Assembly (NCBI GenBank): GCA_040905145.1
Contig: JBBDSC010000061.1
Coordinates: forward strand, 1-9,415
Origin: DATGMS01 sp040905145
Lineage (GTDB): Bacteria > Bacteroidota > Bacteroidia > Cytophagales > Cyclobacteriaceae
DNA length: 9,415 bases
Reading direction: 5' to 3'
How positions within the stretch are numbered: position 1 is the first letter of the stretch; every line of letters begins with the position of its first letter. Made by a program: the position numbers and the translations under genes. The notes below the pieces were generated by a model. The model did no database searches, was not told where the DNA came from, and was given only the letters and a program-made list of their open reading frames with translations. Shown in pieces: positions 1 to 5,828 of this stretch.

Positions 1-4
1 ACAA

Positions 5-23
5 CTTGGGACAGCGCCCCAAG
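5..23. other. Short GC-rich hairpin at window edge
   Basis: A perfect 6-bp stem (CTTGGG / CCCAAG) with a 7-base loop is followed by an A/T-rich stretch with a T run around positions 35-42. It could be the remains of a terminator for a gene left of the window, but the T run is displaced from the stem, so this is weak. Confidence 0.25.
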
Positions 24-57
24 CTATAATTTTGAATTTTTTTAGGTCAAGTCAGGA

Positions 58-80
58 GTTCTGAAGCTCAGAATCTGAAC
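58..80. repeat. Nested dyad upstream of csbD
   Basis: TTCTGA (59-64) and TCAGAA (68-73) form a perfect 6-bp inverted repeat around a 3-base centre. The larger block from GTTC (58-61) to GAAC (77-80) is an imperfect palindrome. It lies about 40 bases upstream of the sigma-54-like element and 100 bases upstream of the csbD start, a position where an activator could bind. No protein can be assigned from sequence alone. Confidence 0.25.
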
Positions 81-119
81 CCAGGGAACCTGCTCACCCT
101 TACAGACTCCACTTCATGA

Positions 120-135
120 TGGCGTGATTGTTGTA
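120..135 (+). promoter_or_regulatory. Partial sigma-54-like (-24/-12) promoter for csbD
   Basis: The 16 bases TGGCGTGATTGTTGTA match the sigma-54 consensus TGGCACG-N4-TTGCA at TGGC, at the G of position 7, at TTG and at the final A, with the correct ten bases between GG and the -12 G. The main defect is GT in place of the nearly invariant GC at -12. Transcription would start near 146, giving a leader of about 34 bases. No TAnnTTTG housekeeping -7 box is visible in the csbD leader, and a sigma-54 activator gene lies next door. This is a candidate only. Confidence 0.28.
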
Positions 136-179
136 ATATTTATTGTAGAATTTTTAATAACCATTAAACAACAAAAGTT

Positions 180-365
180 ATGGCCGACAATTTAAGATTA
201 AAAGGCAGCTGGAATGAGATGAAAGGTAAATTAAAACAACAGTATGCCGATCTTACAGATGATGATCTTACCTATGCAGAAGGTAAAGAGGATGAATTGC
301 TTGGGAGGCTCCAGAAAAAAACAGGGAAGACCCGGGATGAGTTGAAAAAACAACTCTTTGAATAA
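180..365 (+). CDS. CsbD-like small stress protein
   Basis: This encodes a 61-residue, highly charged, soluble protein of the CsbD family. The family is named for a sigma-B-controlled general-stress gene of Bacillus subtilis, and its molecular function is unknown. The family signature is clear: an N-terminal 'LKGSWNEMKGKLKQQYADLTDDDL' type segment (residues 6-29), then a Glu/Asp-Gly-Lys turn (34-36) and an amphipathic 'LLGRLQKKTGKTRDEL' helix near the end (40-55). Length is normal for the family and there is no signal peptide. The start follows an A-rich leader (CAACAAAAGTT) typical of Bacteroidota. It is monocistronic: a strong terminator begins 9 bases after the stop, and the next gene runs toward it. 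Control by the adjacent sigma-54 regulator is inferred from the upstream element at 120-135 and is not shown. Confidence 0.93.
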   Translation: MADNLRLKGSWNEMKGKLKQQYADLTDDDLTYAEGKEDELLGRLQKKTGKTRDELKKQLFE

Positions 366-374
366 TGTTGAATG

Positions 375-408
375 GAGAAAACCGGTATAATCCGGTTTTC
401 TCTTTTTT
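375..408 (+). terminator. Rho-independent terminator of csbD
   Basis: A perfect 11-bp stem (375-385 with 392-402, GAGAAAACCGG / CCGGTTTTCTC) encloses a 6-base loop and is followed at once by six T residues (403-408). It begins 9 bases after the csbD stop codon. Confidence 0.93.
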
Positions 409-447
409 GACCCGAATTGTTACCTGTTTTATACAGAATGTGGTAAT

Positions 448-467
448 AGGGAAACAGTTGTTTCCCT
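448..467 (-). terminator. Hairpin just after the response regulator stop
   Basis: A perfect 8-bp inverted repeat (AGGGAAAC at 448-455, GTTTCCCT at 460-467) with a 4-base loop starts about 10 bases past the regulator's stop codon on the minus strand. No T run follows on that strand, so it is an atypical terminator or an mRNA 3'-end stabilising structure. Confidence 0.45.
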
Positions 468-476
468 GATCGATTC

Positions 477-1865
477 TCAGTCAATATTAAAAAGCTTAAG
501 CTTTTGATAGAGTGTTTTCCGGTCAATATTCAGCAGTTTGGCCGCTTTTGTTTTATTGAAGTTAACATTGTTCAATACTTCAATAATATGTTTGGCCTCG
601 GCATGCTGGGCCATGGATTTAAGATCCAAGCCTTGGCCATCCCCCAGCTCCTGGCCGGAATAAGATTTTGTTTCCAGCCGCTTATCGTCACATATGGAGA
701 CCAGATTTTCAGGAAGTGAATTTTTCCCGATCTCTTTTCCGGAAATGGTAAGCAAGCAAGCCCTTCGGATGACGTTTCTCAGTTCTCTGATATTTCCCGG
801 CCAATGGTAAGCCTGTAGATATTGCCAGGCTTCCGGGGAAATAATAGGAGGATCTTTCTGAAGCTCTTCAGCGGTTTTATCCAGGAAGAAATCCACAAAT
901 AAAGGTAAATCCTTCACCCTGTCCTTCAAAGCGGGGACTTTAAGGGTAAATTCATTCAGCCGATGGTAAAGATCTTCCCTAAACAGGCCGTTATTGACAT
1001 TGTGATAGAGATTCTCATTGGTAGCGGCTATAATTCTCACATTGATTTTGATCTGCTTTAGGCTTCCTACTTTTCTTACCACCTTTTCCTGTAAAGCCCT
1101 CAATAAGGATACCTGGATATCCAGCGACAGATTGGATACTTCATCCAGAAAAACAGTTCCTGACTCCGCCAATTCAAACACACCCGTCTTATCAATTACG
1201 GCACCTGTAAATGCTCCTTTTTCATGCCCAAATAATTCGCTGGCCGCAATTTCTTTGGATAAACTCCCACAGTCAATGGCGATAAAAGGCCCATTTTTCC
1301 TTTTACTTTCCTCATGTATCAACCTGGCTACGGATTCCTTTCCCGTACCCGTTTCACCTTCTATAATGACCGTATAATCCGTTGGCCCCACAATATGGAC
1401 CAGCTTTAATAACTCCTTGGAAGGCTCACTTTTTCCTATGACGTACTCCTCATTATCGCCGCTTTTATTTTTATCTGTTTTTTTGGAGGACACTTTCACT
1501 TTTTCAGGATTAGAAAGCGCTTTTTCAATCATACCAAGTAGTTCATCCGGATTGAGCGGTTTGGCCAGATAATGATACGCCCCATCCTTTATCAAGTCAA
1601 CGGCTATTTTTAAATTCACATAGCCGGTAATAAAAATGACTATCACATCTGACCTGACTTTTTTGATCTCTTTAAAAAATTCCAGTCCATCAGTGTCTTT
1701 TAGCCTATAATCACATAATATAAGATCATAATGTTCGTCTTTCAATATTTGCAGTCCCTGTTTCGCGGAAATAGTAGAGTCGGCATTATACCCGTTCTTG
1801 GAAAGAAATTTGGTCAGCATATTACATACTGATAATTCATCATCGATGATTAATATTTTCTTCAT
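477..1865 (-). CDS. Sigma-54-dependent response regulator (NtrC type)
   Basis: A 462-residue transcription activator with the full three-domain layout. The receiver domain (about 1-120) has acidic residues D8/D9, phospho-acceptor D52, T80 and K102. The AAA+ sigma-54 interaction domain (about 142-375) has Walker A GETGTGKE (170-177), the sigma-54 contact loop GAFTGA (217-222), Walker B with FLDE (239-242), an arginine-finger region FREDLYHRL (295-303) and WPGNIREL (355-362). A Fis-type helix-turn-helix closes the protein (about 420-460, NKTKAAKLLNIDRKTLYQKL). All key residues are present, so it should hydrolyse ATP and open sigma-54 promoters when phosphorylated. The frame stays open upstream to 2093, but that extension would translate a terminator hairpin; the start at 1865 gives MKKILIIDDE, the usual receiver start. 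No histidine kinase is nearby, so it is an orphan here. Its targets are unknown; csbD is the nearest candidate. Confidence 0.95.
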   Translation of the reverse strand: MKKILIIDDELSVCNMLTKFLSKNGYNADSTISAKQGLQILKDEHYDLILCDYRLKDTDGLEFFKEIKKVRSDVIVIFITGYVNLKIAVDLIKDGAYHYLAKPLNPDELLGMIEKALSNPEKVKVSSKKTDKNKSGDNEEYVIGKSEPSKELLKLVHIVGPTDYTVIIEGETGTGKESVARLIHEESKRKNGPFIAIDCGSLSKEIAASELFGHEKGAFTGAVIDKTGVFELAESGTVFLDEVSNLSLDIQVSLLRALQEKVVRKVGSLKQIKINVRIIAATNENLYHNVNNGLFREDLYHRLNEFTLKVPALKDRVKDLPLFVDFFLDKTAEELQKDPPIISPEAWQYLQAYHWPGNIRELRNVIRRACLLTISGKEIGKNSLPENLVSICDDKRLETKSYSGQELGDGQGLDLKSMAQHAEAKHIIEVLNNVNFNKTKAAKLLNIDRKTLYQKLKLFNID

Positions 1866-1895
1866 TTTAGGCTCAGAAAAGTGCTCATGTGATAC

Positions 1896-1928
1896 CAAAG
1901 TAAAGAATATAAATTGATTATTAACAAA
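1896..1928 (-). promoter_or_regulatory. Bacteroidota-type promoter of the response regulator
   Basis: Read on the minus strand there is TTTG (1928-1925), 21 bases, then TTACTTTG (1903-1896), which matches the TAnnTTTG -7 consensus at all but one defined position. Transcription would start near 1889, leaving a leader of about 24 bases before the ATG at 1865. It lies downstream of the 2026-2075 terminator, so the regulator appears to have its own housekeeping promoter. Confidence 0.5.
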
Positions 1929-2025
1929 AGATAGCGAATATTTTCGGGGTAAAACTTTTAAAGTTCCTGTCCAGTGATCAATGATGGAGCGATAGCCCGA
2001 AGAACTTAAAAGTGTATAAAGATGG

Positions 2026-2075
2026 ATCAAAAAAAGCAAACCTGAAGCATTATCTTCAGGTTTGCTTTTTTTGAT
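2026..2075 (-). terminator. 22-bp perfect terminator stem, probably bidirectional
   Basis: A perfect 22-bp inverted repeat (2026-2047 with 2054-2075) encloses a 6-base loop (CATTAT). A seven-A run and a seven-T run sit at the bases of the arms, so the stem looks like a rho-independent terminator in either direction. On the minus strand it lies about 75 bases after the stop of the small membrane protein gene and upstream of the response regulator promoter, separating the two transcripts. Confidence 0.88.
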
Positions 2076-2147
2076 GAGGATTATATAGATCAAGCCAGAT
2101 TTATCTGCTGGTCATGATGCTATTTTCCAGTATAAGATATTACTTTA

Positions 2148-2300
2148 CTAAACGGCTCTTCCCTGAATGATCCTTATCAATACGGCTATTACTGCAATTA
2201 CCAATAGAATATGTATTATTCCTCCGGCCTCATAGCCAATAAAACCAATGAGCCAGGCGATTACTAAAATTACGGCGATGATATAAAGCAAATTTCCCAT
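2148..2300 (-). CDS. lmo0937-type small membrane protein (DUF5670)
   Basis: A 50-residue gene starting at ATG 2300 (MGNLLYIIAVILVIAWLIGF...) and ending in TAG at 2148-2150. The protein has two hydrophobic segments, about residues 4-22 and 29-45. They are separated by a glycine-containing turn (GYEAGG, 22-27) followed by IIHILLVIAVIAVLIRII. This pattern (MGNLLY, AVILVI-WLIGF, GG-IHILLVIA) is the signature of the lmo0937 family, abundant small inner-membrane proteins of unknown function that in Bacteroidota often occur near CsbD- or YtxH-type stress genes (recalled knowledge, not checked). The leader is A/T-rich (TTAAAATTTATTC). It has its own terminator at 2026-2075, so it is probably monocistronic. 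It is easily missed because of its size. Confidence 0.88.
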   Translation of the reverse strand: MGNLLYIIAVILVIAWLIGFIGYEAGGIIHILLVIAVIAVLIRIIQGRAV

Positions 2301-2716
2301 GATGAATAAATTTTAATAGTTAGTGATTATGTGAAATATTTATATAAAGAAATTCTTCTCAAAAAACTGTTTCAAAGACCGGCCATTAACCATCTCCATA
2401 ATTTGACCTACCTACTTTTATTTTCCCTCAAGAAACCCCTCCCCCTATAAAATCATCTTTCTATCTGGAATTTACGGAATTTAATCAAATTCCATGCTAG
2501 GTTTTTAATTTTTTTATATTATTCTTTTTTAGTTTCTTGTATTAAAAACTTTGCTTCACCTCCTAAAAGAATTGAAATCGGGCCTGTTAAAAAACTTATC
2601 CCTCAATTGGTTTTCAACTTTATAACTAAATGTCAAAATGAAATAGTAACTTTGAATTCTACATTTTGCCCCTGCCCCGGTGTGCACTTAAGACTGATTG
2701 CAATCAAATTTTATTT
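2301..2716. other. Divergent intergenic region (lmo0937-type gene / uvrD)
   Basis: This 416-base A/T-rich stretch separates two divergent genes, and I see no convincing coding frame. It holds the uvrD -7 box (2647-2654) and a 7-bp hairpin GGAATTT / AAATTCC (2476-2482 with 2487-2493), trailed on the + strand by T runs around 2502-2515. It also has a minus-strand TGGC...TTTG element at 2385-2370 upstream of the small membrane protein gene. The hairpin could terminate a short + strand transcript, but none is apparent. Confidence 0.6.
2647..2654 (+). promoter_or_regulatory. -7 box of the uvrD promoter
   Basis: TAACTTTG matches the Bacteroidota TAnnTTTG -7 consensus exactly. No good TTTG is found at the expected -33 distance. 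Transcription would start near 2661, about 56 bases before the ATG at 2717. This supports that ATG over the in-frame one at 2666, which would be almost leaderless. Confidence 0.5.
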
Positions 2717-4966
2717 ATGGAGTATTTATCTTTTCTGAACCCAAACCAAAGAAAAGCGGTAGAACATGCAGAAGGGCCCCTTATGATCATTGCCGGTGCA
2801 GGATCCGGAAAAACCCGGGTACTGACCTACAGAATTGCCCATCTAATACAAAAAGGAGTGGATCCCTTCAACATCCTCTCGCTGACCTTTACCAATAAGG
2901 CCGCCAGTGAGATGAAACAGAGGATTGAAAGGGTAATAGGATTGGAGGCCAGGAATACCTGGATGGGAACTTTTCACTCCACTTTCGCCAAAATTCTACG
3001 GGTAGAGGCCCATAAATTGGGTTTCCCTTCCAATTTCACCATCTATGATGCGGATGACAGCAAATCCTTGATCAGGACCATTGTCAAGGAAATGAAGCTG
3101 GATGACAAGGTGTATAAACCCAACACGGTTTTATCCAGGATATCCGGCGCGAAAAACAGGTTGATTTCCTGGGAAACCTATCAACAAGACCCCTTCATCA
3201 AAGCCGATGATGAGGCAGCCATGAAACCCAGGATGGGGGAAGTCTATAAAATTTACCAGCGGCGTCTTTTCAAATCCTCTGCCATGGATTTTGATGACCT
3301 GCTCTTCTATACTAATGTCCTGTTCCGGGACCATCCCGATGTACTCAATAAGTACCAACAAAGGTTTAAGTATGTGATGGTGGACGAGTTTCAGGACACC
3401 AACCTTTCCCAATATGTGATCACCAAAAAATTGGCCGCCGTCCATCAAAATATCTGCGTAGTAGGGGATGATGCCCAGAGTATTTATGCCTTTAGGGGAG
3501 CAGACATTCAAAATATATTGAACTTTGAAAAAGATTATCCGGATCTTTTTGTGGTGAAGCTGGAGCAAAATTACCGTTCCACCAAAAATATCGTGAATGC
3601 GGCCAATTCCATCATTTCCAAAAACAAGGCACAGTTGAAAAAAAATGTCTGGACGCAAAACGAGCATGGGGACCCTATAGAACTGATCAAAGCCGCCTCG
3701 GACAATGAGGAAGGGCGGATGGTGGCTGCTACCATCTTTGAGGAACGCAACAACAAGCAATTGAACAATAGTGATTTTGCTGTCCTTTACCGCACCAACT
3801 CCCAATCCAGGTCCATAGAGGAAGCCATGCGGAAAATGAATATAAACTATAAGATCGTGGGCGGGCTTTCCTTTTACCAAAGAAAGGAAATCAAGGATTT
3901 GATGGCTTACATGAGGTTTACGGTAAACCATGATGATGAGGAAGCATTCAAGCGGATTATCAATTACCCTAAAAGGGGGATTGGTAACACCAGTATGGAA
4001 AAAATAATCGTGGGGGCCTATGAACATGACATCCCGCTTTGGGAAGTGTTGATCAATGGTTCCAGCTTCCTCACGGGAAGGGCGGCCAATTCCGTTGATG
4101 ATTTTTCTACCATGATCAAAAGTTTTAAAATAGAAGTGGAAAGAAAGGATGCCTATGAAGCGGCATCTTCCATAGCCAAGCAATCGGGGCTGTTAAGGGA
4201 ACTCTATGAAGATAAAACCATCGAGGGCCTGAACCGTTATGAAAACGTGCAGGAATTGCTCAATGCGATCAAGGAATATGTGGACAACCCGGAAAATGAA
4301 GACAAGAGTTTGGGGGCTTTCTTGCAGGAAATAGCGCTGCTCACCGACAATGACCGCGACAAGGACCAAAGGGACAATGTAACCCTGATGACTATTCATT
4401 CCTCCAAGGGGCTGGAATTTAAATATGTTTTTGTGGTGGGTATGGAAGAAGACCTTTTCCCCTCTCAAATGATGATGCAGAGCCGTGAGGACCTGGAGGA
4501 AGAACGAAGGTTGTTCTATGTGGCTTCCACCAGGGCCATGGAAAAATTATACCTGAGCTATGCCCTGACCCGGTACCGGTACGGCAGATTGCTGAATTGT
4601 GAACCCAGCCGGTTCCTCGAAGAGGTGGATCCTGATTGTATCAAAGTAAACAAAAAGATGAGCAGCTCCTTATACTCTTCCTTTAGGAATGAAGCCAGTG
4701 AAGGTAGAAATGGGTTTGTCGGGTTAAAAAGACCGTCGGTTAGGAACGGGACCACCGCAAAAGTCCATACGCCCAGTCCGGATTTCAAGCCTTCCAATAC
4801 CCATAACCTGCAAGCAGGCATGACCATAGAACACCCGAAATTTGGATTTGGAAAGGTTGTTAAAATAGAAATCGAGGGGACCAACAGAAAAGCATCAATC
4901 CACTTCGATAATTTTGGTGATAAAACTTTATTACTTAGCTTTGCAAAGCTGAAAATCATAGAATGA
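2717..4966 (+). CDS. uvrD: UvrD/PcrA-type superfamily 1A DNA helicase
   Basis: A 749-residue ATP-dependent 3'-5' DNA helicase of the UvrD/PcrA/Rep group, which unwinds DNA in nucleotide excision repair and restarts or clears blocked replication and transcription. The SF1A motifs are in order: Q motif LNPNQRKAV (7-15), Walker A AGAGSGKT (26-33), Walker B VDEFQDT (222-228), motif III GDDAQSIYAFRGA (250-262), motif IV QNYRST (284-289), motif V TIHSSKGLEF (559-568) and motif VI RRLFYVASTRA (597-607). The C-terminus (about 701-748, GMTIEHPKFGFGKV...) is the Tudor-like domain that in PcrA contacts RNA polymerase. A variable linker (about 645-695) precedes it. Length fits the family. The start at 2717 (MEYLSFLNPNQ) is preferred because the upstream residues from 2666 lack family character and would begin almost at the predicted transcript start. 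UvrD and PcrA cannot be separated by sequence alone here. Confidence 0.97.
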   Translation: MEYLSFLNPNQRKAVEHAEGPLMIIAGAGSGKTRVLTYRIAHLIQKGVDPFNILSLTFTNKAASEMKQRIERVIGLEARNTWMGTFHSTFAKILRVEAHKLGFPSNFTIYDADDSKSLIRTIVKEMKLDDKVYKPNTVLSRISGAKNRLISWETYQQDPFIKADDEAAMKPRMGEVYKIYQRRLFKSSAMDFDDLLFYTNVLFRDHPDVLNKYQQRFKYVMVDEFQDTNLSQYVITKKLAAVHQNICVVGDDAQSIYAFRGADIQNILNFEKDYPDLFVVKLEQNYRSTKNIVNAANSIISKNKAQLKKNVWTQNEHGDPIELIKAASDNEEGRMVAATIFEERNNKQLNNSDFAVLYRTNSQSRSIEEAMRKMNINYKIVGGLSFYQRKEIKDLMAYMRFTVNHDDEEAFKRIINYPKRGIGNTSMEKIIVGAYEHDIPLWEVLINGSSFLTGRAANSVDDFSTMIKSFKIEVERKDAYEAASSIAKQSGLLRELYEDKTIEGLNRYENVQELLNAIKEYVDNPENEDKSLGAFLQEIALLTDNDRDKDQRDNVTLMTIHSSKGLEFKYVFVVGMEEDLFPSQMMMQSREDLEEERRLFYVASTRAMEKLYLSYALTRYRYGRLLNCEPSRFLEEVDPDCIKVNKKMSSSLYSSFRNEASEGRNGFVGLKRPSVRNGTTAKVHTPSPDFKPSNTHNLQAGMTIEHPKFGFGKVVKIEIEGTNRKASIHFDNFGDKTLLLSFAKLKIIE

Positions 4967-4973
4967 ATCCTGC

Positions 4974-4991
4974 CCGCTTTATTTAAAGCGG
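4974..4991. other. Hairpin after uvrD
   Basis: CCGCTTTA (4974-4981) and TAAAGCGG (4984-4991) form a perfect inverted repeat 8 bases after the uvrD stop. No T run follows on either strand, so it is a poor terminator and some read-through into the DUF4290-murA pair is possible. Confidence 0.4.
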
Positions 4992-5102
4992 AAAACCAAA
5001 CCATTAAACTTGACTGATTTAACATTTTAAGCGGATGGCGAACCATTAGCCAGCCAAACCGGAAGATCCGACAATACATATAATTATACCAATCCCTAGA
5101 AA

Positions 5103-5135
5103 TTGACATATTTTTCGTAAATTAAAATGTCTTTG
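5103..5135 (+). promoter_or_regulatory. Possible promoter of the DUF4290-murA operon
   Basis: TTG (5103-5105), 22 bases, then TGTCTTTG (5128-5135), which matches the TAnnTTTG box at all but one defined position. It overlaps the first possible start codon (5127). If used, transcription would start near 5142 and only the ATG at 5154 could serve. An alternative -7 box, TATTTTTC (5109-5116), has no partner at -33. Both are weak matches. Confidence 0.28.
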
Positions 5136-5153
5136 ATCAAATCGGGAAATGGT

Positions 5154-5828
5154 ATGAAAGAAAATGAAAAGCCTAAACACTCACTAATTTTGAAAGAATA
5201 CGGAAAAAATATCCAGAAGCTGGTAGACTATGTCAAAACTGTTTCTGAAAAGGCAAAGCGTACAGAATATGCCTATACCCTGGTGGAATTGATGAAACAA
5301 CTTAATCCCCAATTGAAAACAGAAAACGACCAGAAACTCTGGGATGACCTCTACATTATGTCCAATTTTGAACTTGATGTAGATGCCCCTTTCCCCATGC
5401 CTGAAAAAGAACTTTTGGGTAAAAAACCCCAAATGCTGGGATACCCCCAGGGGGAAGTAAGGTTCAAGCATTATGGGAGGAATATCGAAAAACTCATAGA
5501 AAAGGCCACCGAGATAGAAGATGATGAGGAGCAGGAAGCTTCCCTGATTTATATCGGGCAATTGATGAGAAGCTTTCATTCTACCTGGAACCGCGAAAAT
5601 TTCGATGATGCCATCATCCTTGATGACATCAAAATCCTATCCAAAGGAAAATTACATATTGACTTGGAAAAGGTAAGGGAAAACGGGCTTTTTGAAACAA
5701 GTATGCGAAGAGACTTCAAACCCACTTCCACTTCTTCCAATGATCAAAATACCAACACGGGCCGAAGGAACTTCAGCAGCAATACGAAAAGGAGAAATAA
5801 TACGGGAAGTAAAAAGCGCAGAAATTAA
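5154..5828 (+). CDS. DUF4290 domain protein
   Basis: A 224-residue soluble protein of the DUF4290 family, which is essentially confined to Bacteroidota and has no known function. The family core is clear from LILKEYGKNIQKLVDYV (about residues 11-27) through LWDDLYIMSNFELDVDAPFP (62-81) to KHYGRNIEKLIEKA (105-118). The 14-52 and 105-143 segments resemble each other (Y-G-K/R-N-I-Q/E-K-L ... L-M), suggesting an internal duplication. The last 40 residues are low-complexity, rich in Ser/Asn/Thr and basic, ending KKRRN, as seen in nucleic-acid- or ribosome-binding tails. There is no signal peptide or membrane segment. The start at 5154 (MKENEKPKHSL) places Met just before the conserved core; an in-frame ATG at 5127 (MSLIKSGNG) is the alternative and has a good A-rich leader. 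The stop overlaps the murA start by one base, so the two genes are translationally coupled. Confidence 0.9.
   Translation: MKENEKPKHSLILKEYGKNIQKLVDYVKTVSEKAKRTEYAYTLVELMKQLNPQLKTENDQKLWDDLYIMSNFELDVDAPFPMPEKELLGKKPQMLGYPQGEVRFKHYGRNIEKLIEKATEIEDDEEQEASLIYIGQLMRSFHSTWNRENFDDAIILDDIKILSKGKLHIDLEKVRENGLFETSMRRDFKPTSTSSNDQNTNTGRRNFSSNTKRRNNTGSKKRRN

Noticed and set aside
2476..2515. A GGAATTT / AAATTCC hairpin with distal T runs considered as a terminator.
   Set aside because: The stem is AT-rich, the T runs begin about 9 bases after it, and no + strand gene lies upstream to be terminated. It is mentioned only in the intergenic description.
2556..2564. TCACCTCCT on the + strand, identical to the 3' end of 16S rRNA (AGGAGGTGA on the minus strand).
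   Set aside because: No rRNA sequence surrounds it, and no start codon follows at the right distance on the minus strand, so it is neither an rRNA fragment nor a working ribosome binding site.
3131..4183. A 350-codon open frame on the minus strand opposite uvrD.
   Set aside because: It lies entirely antisense to an intact helicase with all motifs, and its predicted product has no recognisable domain. It is a shadow frame produced by codon bias in uvrD.
4937..4950. A perfect 14-base palindrome AGCTTTGCAAAGCT near the uvrD 3' end.
   Set aside because: It lies inside conserved coding sequence (the SFAKLK region) and is explained by codon choice; nothing indicates a separate site.
4558..5109. 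A 183-codon minus-strand frame over the uvrD 3' end and the following intergenic region.
   Set aside because: Most of it is antisense to the conserved motif VI and Tudor-like region of uvrD, and no family features are seen.
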